DNA of 49,007 bases from Microbacteriaceae bacterium PS02066 (GCA_029959545.1 JASCPH010000022.1:1-49007); one strand, 5' to 3'; shown: positions 24,085 through 35,425, counted from the first letter of the stretch. Notes: generated from the letters alone by a model not told the origin. Numbers and translations: made by a program.

Positions 24085-25632
24085 TCACCGCCGCGGCGAG
24101 TTGCGGGATGCTCCCAGCGTAGTGGCGGCGATGACCGCAGCCACGACGACCAGACCCGCGCCGATGAGCGAGGTGACGCCGACACCCGCATCGAAGGCAT
24201 GCGCGGCCGCATCCCGGAGTGCGGCACCGGTCTCGGGCGCGAGGCCGTCCGCGGCGCTCACGGCGCCCGCCAGCGTCTCGCGCGCCGCATCCGCGACGTC
24301 CGCGGGTACGCCCTGCGGCACGACGAGGTTCGCGCGGTACAGCGCGGTGAGCAGACCGCCGAGAAGCGAGGTCCCCAGTACCGCGCCCACCTCGTAGGCC
24401 GTCTCAGAGACCGCGCTGGCGGCTCCCGCCTTCGCGGGCGGGGCGCTGGCGAGCACGAGTTCGTTCGAGACCGTCTCGGCCGCGCCGATTCCGATGCCGA
24501 GCACCATGAAGGCGACCACGAGCAGGGCCACCGAGCCCGGGTCCGTGGACAGCGCGACCATCACGTATCCCGCGAACGAGAAGACCAGGGCAACCGGGAT
24601 GACGATGCGCGGCGAGACGCGCTTGGCGACGGGCACGATCGCGAGACCCGCGACGATCATGAGCGCGAGACCCGGCACGAGTGCAAGGCCCGCGGTCATG
24701 GGCGAGAGACCGACGATGAGCTGCAGATGCTGCGAGACGAAGTAGATGAACCCGACCAGCGCGAGCACGCTCAGCAGGTTCACGAGCAGCGCACCGCTGA
24801 ACGCGCCGCGCGCGAACAGACGGACGTCCAGCATCGGCGTCTCGGAGCGACGCTGGCGGCGCACGAACAGCACACCGAACCCGACGCCGGCCACGAGCAG
24901 CGCGGCGACGAGCGGGCTCGGACCGTGCGCGGCCGCCTCCTTGATCGCATAGACGATCGGCACCATGGTGGCCATGGAGAGCACGATGCTCACCGGATCC
25001 ACGCGGCCGGGGTTCGGGTCGCGACTCTCCGGCACCAGGATCGGCGCGAGCACCAGCAGCGGGATGAGCACGGGCACGGCCATCAGGAACACGGATCCCC
25101 AGGCGAAGTGCTCGAGGAGGAACCCGCCCACGACGGGTCCGAGCGCCGCGCCCGCCGAGAACATGGCAGCCCACACGGCGATCGCGAGGCGCCGCTGATT
25201 GCGGTCGGTGAAGATGCTGCGAAGCAGCGACAGCGTCGAGGGCATGAGCATCGCACCGAAGACACCCATGACGGCGCGGGCGGCGATGAGCAGTTCGGCG
25301 TTGGGGGCGAACGCCCCGAGCGCTGAGACGGCGGCGAACCCCGTGGCGCCGATCAGCAGCATCCGACGGCGTCCGAAACGGTCGCCGAGCGTGCCCATCG
25401 TCACGAGGGAACCCGCCAGCACGAGCGGATACACGTCGATGATCCAAAGCTGCTGCGTGCTGGTGGGCTGCAGTTGCAGGGCGATCTCCGGCAGCGCGAA
25501 GCTCAGCACGGTGTTGTCGACCGCGACCAGCAGCACCGGGAGCATCAGGACGACGAGGGCCGCCCAGCCGCGCCATCCGACCCGTCGTCCCGCGGCCTCG
25601 GCGATGGCGATGTCTTGAGTGAGTGTGTTCAT
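24085..25632 (-). CDS. DHA2-family multidrug efflux MFS transporter
   Basis: 515 aa with 14 predicted helices (EmrB/QacA/SmvA type). Helix 1 motif D1: 'LLVAVDNTVLSFALPEIA'. Motif A: 'GTLGDRFGRRRMLLIGATGF'. Motif C in helix 5: 'AAMFSAGAALGPVVGGFLL'. It is a proton-driven exporter of toxic cations or drugs. It is divergent from a TetR regulator, and an operator overlaps its promoter. A TATAGA hexamer lies 5 bp before the ATG, with no Shine-Dalgarno sequence, so the message is probably leaderless. Confidence 0.92.
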   Translation of the reverse strand: MNTLTQDIAIAEAAGRRVGWRGWAALVVLMLPVLLVAVDNTVLSFALPEIALQLQPTSTQQLWIIDVYPLVLAGSLVTMGTLGDRFGRRRMLLIGATGFAAVSALGAFAPNAELLIAARAVMGVFGAMLMPSTLSLLRSIFTDRNQRRLAIAVWAAMFSAGAALGPVVGGFLLEHFAWGSVFLMAVPVLIPLLVLAPILVPESRDPNPGRVDPVSIVLSMATMVPIVYAIKEAAAHGPSPLVAALLVAGVGFGVLFVRRQRRSETPMLDVRLFARGAFSGALLVNLLSVLALVGFIYFVSQHLQLIVGLSPMTAGLALVPGLALMIVAGLAIVPVAKRVSPRIVIPVALVFSFAGYVMVALSTDPGSVALLVVAFMVLGIGIGAAETVSNELVLASAPPAKAGAASAVSETAYEVGAVLGTSLLGGLLTALYRANLVVPQGVPADVADAARETLAGAVSAADGLAPETGAALRDAAAHAFDAGVGVTSLIGAGLVVVAAVIAATTLGASRNSPRR

Positions 25633-25639
25633 GTGTTTC

Positions 25640-25659
25640 TATACCGTCCGGCTGGTATA
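25640..25659. promoter_or_regulatory. TetR operator overlapping the efflux promoter
   Basis: TATACC-GTCCGGCT-GGTATA, with a central CCGG, is an inverted repeat 8 bp upstream of the efflux pump start and 41 bp upstream of tetR. On the minus strand its outer arm supplies the likely -10 hexamer (TATAGA) of the pump. Repressor binding would block that promoter directly. Confidence 0.75.
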
Positions 25660-25700
25660 GTAACAGAGATGGAGCGCCCGTCGTCAGTACCATCGAGACC

Positions 25701-26246
25701 ATGAGTCGACCCCCGCGCGCCCGTGAGCTGGTGCTCGACGCCTTCGAGAGGCTTCTCGTCGCCGAGGGCGAACGCGCGGCGACGATGGACGCGACAGCCC
25801 GGGCGGCCGGCGTCTCCAAGGGCGGCCTGCTCTACCACTTCGGCTCGAAGGACGCCTTGGAGGTGGGTCTGCTCGAACGTCTCCACGTCCTCGTCGAGGA
25901 GGACCTGGACCGAATGTCGGCGTCCGAGGAGGGCCCCGTCGCCTATTTCGTGCGCACATCCGCGATGAGTGACGACGCGCTCGATCGGGCGCTGGTCGCC
26001 GTCTCGCGCCTCGCGCAGGGCGGGCACACTGCCGCGGGCGCGGCGCTGCGCACCATCCGCGACCGCTGGGCCGATGCGCTGCGGTCGCACGTGGCGAGCG
26101 AGGCTGCCCTGGATCTCGTGATGCTCGTGAGCGACGGACTTTACTTCAACAACGCGCTCGAGGGTGATGGCGTCGCCGGCCCGACACCGACAGGTGCCGC
26201 CATGGACGCCCTGGTCGAGATCGTCACGCGCGCCGCGCGCGGCTGA
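25701..26246 (+). CDS. TetR-family regulator of the DHA2 pump
   Basis: 181 aa from ATG 25701. The HTH is 'ATMDATARAAGVSKGGLLYHFGSKDALEVGLLERL'. The C-terminal ligand domain has 'DLVMLVSDGLYFNNALEG', resembling the TetR_C_37 or similar group that pairs with drug exporters. It is divergent from the pump, with a palindromic operator between them. A repressor released by a pump substrate is the likely mode. Confidence 0.92.
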   Translation: MSRPPRARELVLDAFERLLVAEGERAATMDATARAAGVSKGGLLYHFGSKDALEVGLLERLHVLVEEDLDRMSASEEGPVAYFVRTSAMSDDALDRALVAVSRLAQGGHTAAGAALRTIRDRWADALRSHVASEAALDLVMLVSDGLYFNNALEGDGVAGPTPTGAAMDALVEIVTRAARG

Positions 26247-26376
26247 CCCGCCCGTTACGGCGCGAGCATCCGCATCCGCAATTCAGGAGAGATCCCTCTC
26301 ACAGGATGATCCGCGCCGAATCGTCCTGCTCAGTGGCGATCTCCGGCGGAAGGGATGCGGGCGCCGCCATCCCGCC

Positions 26377-26442
26377 GAACGAGCATTCGTTCATCGAGCG
26401 AGCATCCGATCTGATGCTCATTCGACGAACAGATGCTCGCTC
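26377..26442. repeat. Nested inverted repeats between convergent genes
   Basis: GAACGA-gcat-TCGTTC (26377-26392) is followed by an 11-bp arm GAGCGAGCATC (26396-26406). Its last 7 bp can pair with GATGCTC (26413-26419), or its full length with GATGCTCGCTC (26432-26442). It lies between tetR and serA (convergent). It may act as a terminator with alternative folds. The rest of the gap (26247-26376) shows nothing clear. Confidence 0.65.
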
Positions 26443-26457
26443 GGCGTCGAGGCCTGG

Positions 26458-28062
26458 TCAGGACTCGGTGATCTCGATCTGGCGGAACAGGTCGGCCTGG
26501 ATGGCGGAACCCACCTCGGCGAGCAGCTCGTCGGGCACGGGCGAATCGACCGTCAGCACGGAGAGGGCCTGTCCCCCGGCCGCGCGGCGCGCGATCTGCA
26601 TGCCGGCGATGTTGATGCCGGCCTCGCCGAACCGCTGGCCGTAGACAGCCACGATCCCGGGGCGGTCGGTGTACTGCATCACGATGTGGTGCTTCTCGAT
26701 CGGAAGCTCGAGGGCGTGGCCGTTGATGGCGACCAGCTTCTCGATCTGCTTCGTGCCGGTCAGCGTGCCCGACACCGAGAGCTGCGAGCCGTCAGACAGC
26801 GCGCCCGCGACGGTGATGACGTTGCGATACTCCTCGCTCACGCCGTCGACGATGAGCCGCACCTCGATGCCGCGCTGGTCTGCCAGCAGCGGGGCATTCA
26901 CGTAGGACACCGACTCGCTGACGATGTTCGTGAACACACCCTTGAGGGCTGCGAGCTTCAGCACGCTGACGTCGTAGTCCTTGAGCTCGCCGTGCACCTC
27001 GACGTCGATGCTCGTGACGGGCGAGACAGCCAGGGCCGAGAAGATCTGACCGAGCTTCTCGACGAGCGCGATGCCCGGGCGCACGTAGGGGTCGATGACG
27101 CCGCCGGCGACGTTGACCGCGTCCGGGACGAGCTCACCCGACAGCGCCAGGCGCACGGACTGCGCGACCGAGACGCCGGCCTTCTCCTGGGCCTCGTCGG
27201 TCGATGCGCCGAGGTGCGGGGTGACGACCACGTTCGGCAGCGACAGCAGGCGGGCAGCATCGCTGTCGGCGGCGGGCGGCTCGCTCGAGAACACGTCGAG
27301 ACCCGCACCGGCGATCTCGCCCGAGATCAGGGCGTCGGCGAGAGCCGCCTCGTCGATCAGCCCGCCGCGGGCGACGTTGACCACGAACGCGGTCGGCTTC
27401 ATGCGCCGCAGCTGCTCGGTGCTGATCATGCCCGTCGTCTCGGGCGTCTTGGGCATGTGGATGGTGATGAAATCGCTCTGCTCGAGCAGTTCGTCGAGCG
27501 TCAGCAGCTCGACGCCGAGCTGCTGGGCTCGCGCACTGGTGACGTAGGGGTCGTAAGCGACGACACGCATGTCGAAGGCCTGCAGGCGCGCGGCGATCAG
27601 CGCGCCGATACGGCCGAGACCGATGATGCCGACCGTCTTCTCGAACAGCTCGGTGCCGGTGAACGAGCTGCGCTTCCATGCTCCGGACGCGAGGGATGCG
27701 TGCGCGGCCGGGATGCGGCGCGCGAGGCTCAGGATGTGGCCGACGGTGAGCTCCGCCGCGGAGATGATGTTCGAGGTCGGCGCGTTGACGACCATGACGC
27801 CGGCGGTCGTCGCGGCCTTGATGTCGACGTTGTCGAGTCCGACACCGGCGCGGGCGATGACCTTCAGCGCGGGTGCGGCGGCGATGGCCTCCGCGTCCAT
27901 CCGCGTCGCCGAGCGCACGAGAACGGCGTGCGCGTCCGCGAGGGCCGGGAGCAGCGCTGCGCGGTCCGCTCCGTCGACCTGGCGCACGTCGAAGTCGGGC
28001 CCGAGGGCGTCGATCGTGGCGGGAGAGAGCTCTTCAGCGATGAGGACGACGGGCTTGGTCAC
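26458..28062 (-). CDS. serA: D-3-phosphoglycerate dehydrogenase
   Basis: 534 aa from GTG 28062, preceded by AAAGGA 7-8 bp upstream. The longer frame adds non-native residues. The NAD-binding motif is 'GIIGLGRIGALIAARL'. Catalytic Arg and His fall in 'NVARGGLIDEAAL' and 'VVTPHLGASTDEAQ'. The extra allosteric substrate-binding domain and a C-terminal ACT domain ('LSVLTVDSPVPDELLAEVGS') make this the long, serine-inhibited type known from Mycobacterium. First step of serine synthesis. Confidence 0.96.
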   Translation of the reverse strand: MTKPVVLIAEELSPATIDALGPDFDVRQVDGADRAALLPALADAHAVLVRSATRMDAEAIAAAPALKVIARAGVGLDNVDIKAATTAGVMVVNAPTSNIISAAELTVGHILSLARRIPAAHASLASGAWKRSSFTGTELFEKTVGIIGLGRIGALIAARLQAFDMRVVAYDPYVTSARAQQLGVELLTLDELLEQSDFITIHMPKTPETTGMISTEQLRRMKPTAFVVNVARGGLIDEAALADALISGEIAGAGLDVFSSEPPAADSDAARLLSLPNVVVTPHLGASTDEAQEKAGVSVAQSVRLALSGELVPDAVNVAGGVIDPYVRPGIALVEKLGQIFSALAVSPVTSIDVEVHGELKDYDVSVLKLAALKGVFTNIVSESVSYVNAPLLADQRGIEVRLIVDGVSEEYRNVITVAGALSDGSQLSVSGTLTGTKQIEKLVAINGHALELPIEKHHIVMQYTDRPGIVAVYGQRFGEAGINIAGMQIARRAAGGQALSVLTVDSPVPDELLAEVGSAIQADLFRQIEITES

Positions 28063-28218
28063 AGCGGATGTCCTTTGACACATGCGGGACCGCGTGCAGA
28101 GCACGACGGCGCGAGGCGGGTGGAAGCGCGTCGCGGGCGGGCCGGCCGCGCACTTGTCAGCCTACTGCCCCGACCCCGGTGCCCCCGACCGTGTGACGGG
28201 ACGTTGGGCCTTCGGATG

Positions 28219-28563
28219 TCAGGCGTTGTAGAGCGAAGGGGTGACTGACGCGTAGGCGAAGATGTCGAGCCAGAAGACGGCGACCAGACAGAGGCCGAGC
28301 AGGAGCAGGAGCGCGAACGGCCCCGCGTTGCGCCGCCAGCCGAGAGCGAAGCAGCCCGCGAACACGAGGATGGGGAACAGCACGGGAAGCAGCAGCACGA
28401 ACCAGCCGTACCCGGTGAGCCCTGCGTCTCCCCCGGCCTGCTGCAGCAGGAATCCGAGCGCCGTCCACAGCGCGAACGCGAAGAAGAGGGCGGCGAAGCC
28501 GGCGATCGTGACGATGAGCCAGACCGGCATCGCGACCCGTCGCGCAGCTGTCGTGGCGCTCAT
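28219..28563 (-). CDS. Small integral membrane protein
   Basis: 114 aa with three hydrophobic helices ('WLIVTIAGFAALFFAFALWTAL'-type, then 'YGWFVLLLPVLFPILVFAG' and 'FALLLLLGLCLVAVFWLDIFAY'). Family unknown. Its ATG (28563) overlaps the TGA of the upstream membrane protein (ATGA), so the two are translationally coupled and may form one complex. Confidence 0.8.
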   Translation of the reverse strand: MSATTAARRVAMPVWLIVTIAGFAALFFAFALWTALGFLLQQAGGDAGLTGYGWFVLLLPVLFPILVFAGCFALGWRRNAGPFALLLLLGLCLVAVFWLDIFAYASVTPSLYNA

Positions 28564-29039
28564 GCTCCCACTCCCGTCATGAGGAACGGCCAGGGCAGCA
28601 GCACCACGGCACCGACGACCAGGGCGGTGATCCGCAGCCAGATCGGCCGAGAGCGCGTCAGCACGAGCGCGGTGGCGAACCAGACGGCGGGAGCGGCGAT
28701 CGCCAGGATCCACGCCGCGATGTGGGCGGCGGGATTGATGAACAGCTGCGCGACGAACTGCAGGCGCGACCCGCCGATGAACCACCCGACGGCGAGCAGC
28801 AGGTAGATCCCGCCGAAGACACCGAGCGTCACGAGCGCGACGTTGCTCATCGGCGCCGGATCGGCGTCGTCGGCGACGGATGCGGGTGCCGCATCCGTCT
28901 CGGCGCTCGACCGGCTCGCGGGAGCGGTCCTCAGCTCCGACTCCGAGGGGGATGCTGCCCGTCGAGGCGCCACCTGCGGGGCGAGCGTCGGGTCGTCGTC
29001 ACCGTCCCAGCTCAGTGCGTCGTCGTCGCGCGAAACCAT
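28560..29039 (-). CDS. Membrane protein with acidic N-terminal tail
   Basis: 159 aa. The first 65 residues are polar and acidic ('MVSRDDDALSWDGDDDP'), without secondary-structure hints. Three helices follow ('VALVTLGVFGGIYLLLAVGW', 'IAAWILAIAAPAVWFATALVL', 'ITALVVGAVVLLPWPFLM'). Not recognised beyond a conserved-looking actinobacterial membrane protein. Coupled to the 114-aa membrane protein by a 4-bp overlap. Confidence 0.8.
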   Translation of the reverse strand: MVSRDDDALSWDGDDDPTLAPQVAPRRAASPSESELRTAPASRSSAETDAAPASVADDADPAPMSNVALVTLGVFGGIYLLLAVGWFIGGSRLQFVAQLFINPAAHIAAWILAIAAPAVWFATALVLTRSRPIWLRITALVVGAVVLLPWPFLMTGVGA

Positions 29040-29068
29040 GCCTCGACCCTACCTCCTGGCACGGCGAA

Positions 29069-29097
29069 GGCCCCGGGATCACGAGGATCCCGGGGCC
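29069..29097 (-). terminator. Terminator hairpin after adhE
   Basis: GGCCCCGGGATC (29069-29080), loop ACGAG, GATCCCGGGGCC (29086-29097): a perfect 12-bp stem 20 bp beyond the adhE stop (29117). The U tract is weak. Confidence 0.8.
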
Positions 29098-29116
29098 CGG
29101 ACGCCCAGAAGGGGAT

Positions 29117-31807
29117 TCAGGCGTCCTGCGTCGGACGGGCGGGCTCAGTCGCCGCATCCGCCGCAGCTTCGGCGTGCGCACGAGCGGCGCGCACGTCGTC
29201 GAACGAGGTGCCGTAGTAGGCGGCCTCCATGAGGGTGCGCATGTCCGCGAGCAGCGGCAGACGCGGGTTGGCCGGAGCGCACTGGTCGCCGTAAGCGGCC
29301 ATCGCGAGCTCGTCGAGGCGCCCGATGAAGTCGCCCTCGGCGACGCCCTGCGCCTGGAACGAACGCTCGATGCCGACGGCGTCGCGCAGCTTCTCGACCG
29401 CGCGGGCGTAGCTCTCGACGCCCTGCTCCGGGGTGTCCGCCTTCAGCCCCAGGTGCTTGGCGATCTCCTGGTAGCGCTCCGGTGCGATGTAGCGCTCGTA
29501 CTTGGGCCAGCTCGTGACCTTGCTGGGCACGCGTCCGTTGTAGCGGATCGCGTGCGGCAGATAGATCGCGTTGGTCCGACCGTGCACGAGGTGGAACTTC
29601 GAGCCGGTCACGTGCGCCATGGCGTGCACGATCCCGAGGAACGCGTTGCCGAACGCCATGCCGGCGATGGATGCGGCGTTGTGCATCTTCTCGCGAGCCT
29701 GCAGGTCGGCGGCGTCCTTCGAACCCGCGGGCGCCTGGGTGGAGCGCACGATGTTCTCGAAGATCAGCTTGATCGCGTGAAGCGCCAGTCCGTCGGTGTA
29801 GTCGTTCGCGTAGACGGACACGTACGCCTCGGTCGCGTGGGTGAGGGCGTCGAAGCCCGCATCCGCCACGAGGAAGGCCGGCAGCGCCGCGGTCAGCGTC
29901 GGGTCGATGATGGCGACCGACGGGGTGAGCGCGTAGTCCGCGAGCGGGTACTTCATGCCCGTGGTCTCATCGGTGATCACCGCGAAGGGCGTCATCTCGC
30001 TTCCGGTTCCCGACGTGGTCGGCACGCAGACGAGCTTCGCCTTGGCGCCGAGCTCGGGGAACTTGAAGGCGCGCTTGCGCACATCGAAGAACTTCTCGCG
30101 CATGTCGGAGAACTGCACGTCGGGGTTCTCGTACAGCAGCCACATGACCTTCGCTGCGTCCATGGGCGACCCGCCGCCGAGGGCGATGATCGTGTCGGGC
30201 TGGAACTCGCGCATCTGCGCGGCCCCGGCCTGCACGCTCGCCACGGTGGGCTCGGGCAGCACCCGGTCGATGATCTGCAGGTGCACGGGCGTTGCCCGAC
30301 GGTGCAGGATGTCGACGACCCGGTCGACGAAGCCCATCTTGGTCATCGTGGCGTCGGTGACGATCGTGACGCGGTCGATGTGCTTCATGTCGATCAGGTA
30401 GCGCAGCGCATTCGGCTCGAAGTAGGTCTTCGCGGGGATCTTGAACCACTGCAGGTTGTTGTTGCGCCGACCGACGCGCTTGATGTTCAACAGATTCACC
30501 GCCGAGACGTTGTTCGAGACCGAGTTGTGACCGTAGGAGCCGCAGCCGAGGGTCAGCGACGGCATGAACGCGTTGTAGATGTCGCCGATGCCGCCGAGCG
30601 CCGAGGGGGCGTTCTCGATGATGCGCACGGCCTTCACGCGGTCGGCGAAGTCGGCGATCACCGCAGGGTCGTTGCTGTGGATCGCGCCGGAGTGGCCGAG
30701 GCCGTCGAAGGCGACCATCTGCTCGGCGAGGTCGATGCCCTCCTGCGGGTTGCGGGCGTGCAGCACGGCCAGCACGGGGGCGAGCTTCTCGCGCGTCAGC
30801 GGTTCGTGCGGCCCGACGCCGGAGACCTCGGCGAGGATGATCGACGTGTCCGCGGGCACCTCGAAGCCGGCCTGCTGAGCGATCCATGCGGGCGACTGTC
30901 CGACGACGGATGCGTTGAGCTTCGCGTCGGCACAGTTGGCGCTGTCGGCGGCCACCCCGAAGATGAACTCTTCCAGCAGACGCTTCTCGGCCGGCGTCGC
31001 CATGTAAGCGTGCAGCCGTTCGAACTCCGCGAGGGCTTCCTTCGCGATCGGAGCGTCGAGGATGACGGCCTGCTCCGACGCGCAGACCATGCCGTTGTCG
31101 AACGACTTCGAGATCACGATGTCGTTGACGGCGCGACCGACCTTCGCGGTGCGCTCGATGAAGGCGGGCACGTTACCGGCGCCGACGCCGAGGGCGGGCT
31201 TACCGCAGGAGTAGGCTGCACGCACCATGGCGTTGCCACCGGTGGCGAGGATGAGCGCGACGCCGGGGTGGTTCATGAGCTCACCCGACGCCTCCATCGA
31301 CGGCTCCTCGATCCACTGGATGCAGTCGGCGGGCGCGCCGGCGGCGATGGCCGCATCGCGCACCACCGTCGCAGCAGCCACGGACGAGCGCTGAGCCGAC
31401 GGGTGGAACCCGAAGATGATGGGGTTGCGCGTCTTCAGCGCGATCAGCGACTTGAAAATCGTCGTGGACGTCGGGTTCGTGACGGGCGTCAGTGCGCACA
31501 CGACCCCGACCGGGTCGGCGATCTCAGTGATGCCGGTGAGCTCGTCGGTGGAGATCACACCGACCGTGCGCTGGTTGATGATCGAGTTCGTGACGTGTTC
31601 GCACGCGAACATGTTCTTCACGGCCTTGTCCTCGAACGTGCCGCGCCGCGTCTCTTCGACGGCGAGCACCGCGAGGTCGGCGTGGTGGCTGAGCGCGGCG
31701 ACCGACGCCTTGCGGACGATCTGGTCGATCTGCTCCTGGGTGAAGGATGCGTACGCGGCCAGAGCTTCTTGGGCCCGGTCGACGAGGGCATCGATGACGA
31801 CAGACAT
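29117..31807 (-). CDS. adhE: Bifunctional acetaldehyde-CoA/alcohol dehydrogenase
   Basis: 896 aa from ATG 31807, which has GGGAG 8-9 bp upstream; ATG 31834 would add nine residues. The N-terminal half is CoA-acylating aldehyde dehydrogenase, with catalytic C242 in '[16 protein letters not shown]' and '[12 protein letters not shown]'. The C-terminal half is an iron-type alcohol dehydrogenase: '[17 protein letters not shown]', '[18 protein letters not shown]', and metal-site His in '[19 protein letters not shown]'. It reduces acetyl-CoA to ethanol, recycling NADH without oxygen. It has its own promoter with a GntR-like operator. Confidence 0.96.
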   Translation of the reverse strand: MSVVIDALVDRAQEALAAYASFTQEQIDQIVRKASVAALSHHADLAVLAVEETRRGTFEDKAVKNMFACEHVTNSIINQRTVGVISTDELTGITEIADPVGVVCALTPVTNPTSTTIFKSLIALKTRNPIIFGFHPSAQRSSVAAATVVRDAAIAAGAPADCIQWIEEPSMEASGELMNHPGVALILATGGNAMVRAAYSCGKPALGVGAGNVPAFIERTAKVGRAVNDIVISKSFDNGMVCASEQAVILDAPIAKEALAEFERLHAYMATPAEKRLLEEFIFGVAADSANCADAKLNASVVGQSPAWIAQQAGFEVPADTSIILAEVSGVGPHEPLTREKLAPVLAVLHARNPQEGIDLAEQMVAFDGLGHSGAIHSNDPAVIADFADRVKAVRIIENAPSALGGIGDIYNAFMPSLTLGCGSYGHNSVSNNVSAVNLLNIKRVGRRNNNLQWFKIPAKTYFEPNALRYLIDMKHIDRVTIVTDATMTKMGFVDRVVDILHRRATPVHLQIIDRVLPEPTVASVQAGAAQMREFQPDTIIALGGGSPMDAAKVMWLLYENPDVQFSDMREKFFDVRKRAFKFPELGAKAKLVCVPTTSGTGSEMTPFAVITDETTGMKYPLADYALTPSVAIIDPTLTAALPAFLVADAGFDALTHATEAYVSVYANDYTDGLALHAIKLIFENIVRSTQAPAGSKDAADLQAREKMHNAASIAGMAFGNAFLGIVHAMAHVTGSKFHLVHGRTNAIYLPHAIRYNGRVPSKVTSWPKYERYIAPERYQEIAKHLGLKADTPEQGVESYARAVEKLRDAVGIERSFQAQGVAEGDFIGRLDELAMAAYGDQCAPANPRLPLLADMRTLMEAAYYGTSFDDVRAARAHAEAAADAATEPARPTQDA

Positions 31808-31865
31808 CGGAACACTCCCACTCTGCGCGGTCATTCGCCGCGCGTCATGGGACCAGATTATGAAT

Positions 31866-31876
31866 TGGTCAGACCA
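31866..31876. promoter_or_regulatory. GntR/FadR-type operator upstream of adhE
   Basis: TGGTC-A-GACCA is a perfect palindrome in the form known for FadR-subfamily GntR regulators (TGGTCNGACCA), extended on the left by AAT. It sits 59 bp upstream of adhE, just upstream of CATAAT (minus strand, 31855-31860), a plausible -10. No gntR gene lies in the window. Confidence 0.65.
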
Positions 31877-31907
31877 CTACCCAGGGCCGAAGGTCCCACG
31901 GAAAAGA

Positions 31908-31947
31908 CCCGGCCACCGCATCCTGTGTTCGGGATGCGATGGCCGGG
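31908..31947 (-). terminator. ilvC terminator
   Basis: CCCGGCCA-c-CGCATCC (31908-31923) pairs with GGATGCG-a-TGGCCGGG (31932-31947), a 15-bp stem with one mismatch. On the minus strand it is followed by TCTTTTCC. It lies 52 bp beyond the ilvC stop and separates the ilv operon from the adhE promoter. Confidence 0.85.
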
Positions 31948-31998
31948 CCAGGTCCGCCGCGTGGTGCACGGCGAGGTGTTCAGGCGCTCAGGCGCGGA

Positions 31999-33111
<1,113 letters not shown>

Positions 33112-33621
33112 TTATCCGCGCAGGACGCGCTCGGTGATGCTCTTGCCGCCGCGACCGATCGCAAGCAGCCCGGACTGCGCCATCTCCTTGACGCCGAAAG
33201 GCTCGAGGGCGCGCAGGAACGCGTCCACCTTGCCCTTGTCGCCGGTGATCTCGACCACGAGCGCATCGGGCGCGTAGTCGACGACGGAACCGCGGAACAG
33301 GTTCACGACCTCGAGCACGTTGGAGCGGCTCGCGTTGTCGGCGCGCACCTTCACCAGCACGTGCTGGCGCTGCACGGAGGCGGCCGGATCCAGTTCGACG
33401 ATCTTGATGACGTTGATGAGCTTGTTCAGCTGCTTGGTCACCTGTTCGAGCGGGAGCTGGTCGACGTCGACGACGACCGTGATGCGGGACAGCCCCGGCA
33501 CCTCGGTCACGCCCACGGCCAGCGACTCGATGTTGAAGCCGCGGCGGGCGAACAGACCCGCCACGCGGGTCAGCAGACCCGGCTTGTCCTCGACGAGGAG
33601 GCTCAGCACGTGTGAAGTCAT
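33112..33621 (-). CDS. ilvN: Acetolactate synthase small (regulatory) subunit
   Basis: 169 aa. It opens with an ACT domain ('HVLSLLVEDKPGLLTRVAGLFARRGFNIESLAVG') that binds valine for feedback control. The second half ('VEITGDKGKVDAFLRALEPFGVKEMAQSG') is the ALS small-subunit C-terminal domain. Its start follows the ilvB stop by 1 bp, so translation is coupled and subunits are made together. Confidence 0.97.
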   Translation of the reverse strand: MTSHVLSLLVEDKPGLLTRVAGLFARRGFNIESLAVGVTEVPGLSRITVVVDVDQLPLEQVTKQLNKLINVIKIVELDPAASVQRQHVLVKVRADNASRSNVLEVVNLFRGSVVDYAPDALVVEITGDKGKVDAFLRALEPFGVKEMAQSGLLAIGRGGKSITERVLRG

Positions 33622-33622
33622 G

Positions 33623-35425
33623 TCAGTCCTCCTTGTCGAACTCGGGCGCGTGGTCGCGGGCGTACTGCACGAAGCTGTTGCTCACTCCCTGCGGGACCAT
33701 GGGCCACACCATCGCATCGGCCGAGACGACGAAGTCGATCACGACGGGACGATCGTTCGTCTCGAGGGCGAGCGTGATGGCGGCGTCGATCTCGTCCTCG
33801 CGCTCTACGCGGATCGCCAGGCAGCCGTACGCCTCGGCGAGCTTCACGAAGTCCGGGATGCGGGCGGTGCCGTGTCCCGTGTTCAGGTCGGTGTTCGAGT
33901 GGCGGCCGTCGAAGAACAGCGTCTGCCACTGGCGCACCATGCCCAGCGACGAGTTGTTGATGATCGCGACCTTGATCGGGATCTCATTGATCACGCAGGT
34001 CGCGAGCTCCTGATTGGTCATCTGGAAGCAGCCGTCGCCGTCGATCGCCCAGACGACCCGGTCGGGCTCGGCGACCTTCGCGCCCATCGCGGCAGGCACC
34101 CCGTAGCCCATGGTTCCGGCGCCGCCGGAGTTGAGCCACGAGTTGGGGCGCTCGTACTTGATGAATTGGGCTGCCCACATCTGGTGCTGGCCGACGCCCG
34201 CGGCGTAGATCGCCTCGGGGCCGCTCAGCTCGCCGATGCGCGAGATGACCTGCTGCGGCGAGAGCAGCCCGTCGGTCGTGGGCGCGTAGCCCAACGGGAA
34301 CTCGTCGCGGAGGCCGTCCAGGTAGCTCCACCACTCGGTGATGTCGGGCTTCTGGTCGCCCACAGTCTGGCGGAAGGCACTGTCGAGGTCGACGAGCACC
34401 TCCTTCAGATCGCCCACGATCGGCACGTCGGCGAAGCGGATCTTCGAGATCTCCGCGGGGTCGATGTCGACGTGCACGACCTTCGCACCGGGGGCGAACA
34501 GCGACGCCTTGCCCGTGACACGGTCGTCGAAGCGGGCGCCGAGCGCAACGATGAGGTCCGCCTCCTGCAGCGCGAGCACGGCGGGTACCGTGCCGTGCAT
34601 ACCGGGCATGCCGAGGTTCTGGGGGTGCGAGTCGGGGAAGGCGCCTCGAGCCATGAGCGTCGTCACGACCGGTGCGCCCGTCGCCTCGGCCAGCACACGC
34701 AGCTCCTCGGAGGAGTGCGAGCGGATCACACCGCCGCCGACGTACAGCACGGGCTTGCGGGCCTCGGACAGCAGCTGCGCCGCAGCCTGGATCTGCTTGC
34801 CGTGGGCCTTCGTCACCGGGCGGTAGCCGGGCAGCTCGACCTTTGGGGGCCAGATGAAGGGCGCCGTCGCCTGCTGGGCGTCTTTCGTGATGTCCACGAG
34901 CACGGGACCGGGGCGACCGGTGCTGGCGATCTCGAACGCGGCCGCGATCGCGCCGGGGATCTCCTCCGCCGTCTTCACCAGGAAGGAGTGCTTCGTGATC
35001 GGCATCGTGATACCCACGATGTCGGCTTCCTGGAACGCGTCGGTGCCCATCAGCGTCGAGAAGACCTGACCGGTGATGCACACGAGCGGCACGGAGTCCA
35101 TGTAGGCGTCCGCGATCGCGGTGACGAGGTTCGTCGCGCCGGGGCCCGACGTCGCGATGGCGACGCCGGTGCGACCGGATGCGGCGGCGTAGCCCTCGGC
35201 CGCGTGGCCGGCGCCCTGCTCGTGGCGCACGAGGATGTGGCGCACGGCCTCATCGTCCATGAGCGGGTCGTAGACGGGCATGATCGCGCCGCCCGGCAGC
35301 CCGAACACGTCGGTGACGCCGACGAGTTCGAGCGAGCGGACGACGGCCTCCGCTCCCGTGATCACGGGTGCAGACTGCGCACGGGCGGGCGGCCGGGGAA
35401 TGGCCGCAGAGATGTCTGAGGACAT
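33623..35425 (-). CDS. ilvB: Acetolactate synthase large (catalytic) subunit
   Basis: 600 aa from ATG 35425. A ThDP-dependent enzyme: catalytic Glu in '[20 protein letters not shown]', FAD region, and ThDP/Mg motif '[32 protein letters not shown]'. It condenses pyruvate (or with 2-oxobutyrate) in the first committed step of Val/Leu/Ile synthesis. It lies 43 bp after ilvD with no attenuator-like leader. Confidence 0.97.
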   Translation of the reverse strand: MSSDISAAIPRPPARAQSAPVITGAEAVVRSLELVGVTDVFGLPGGAIMPVYDPLMDDEAVRHILVRHEQGAGHAAEGYAAASGRTGVAIATSGPGATNLVTAIADAYMDSVPLVCITGQVFSTLMGTDAFQEADIVGITMPITKHSFLVKTAEEIPGAIAAAFEIASTGRPGPVLVDITKDAQQATAPFIWPPKVELPGYRPVTKAHGKQIQAAAQLLSEARKPVLYVGGGVIRSHSSEELRVLAEATGAPVVTTLMARGAFPDSHPQNLGMPGMHGTVPAVLALQEADLIVALGARFDDRVTGKASLFAPGAKVVHVDIDPAEISKIRFADVPIVGDLKEVLVDLDSAFRQTVGDQKPDITEWWSYLDGLRDEFPLGYAPTTDGLLSPQQVISRIGELSGPEAIYAAGVGQHQMWAAQFIKYERPNSWLNSGGAGTMGYGVPAAMGAKVAEPDRVVWAIDGDGCFQMTNQELATCVINEIPIKVAIINNSSLGMVRQWQTLFFDGRHSNTDLNTGHGTARIPDFVKLAEAYGCLAIRVEREDEIDAAITLALETNDRPVVIDFVVSADAMVWPMVPQGVSNSFVQYARDHAPEFDKED

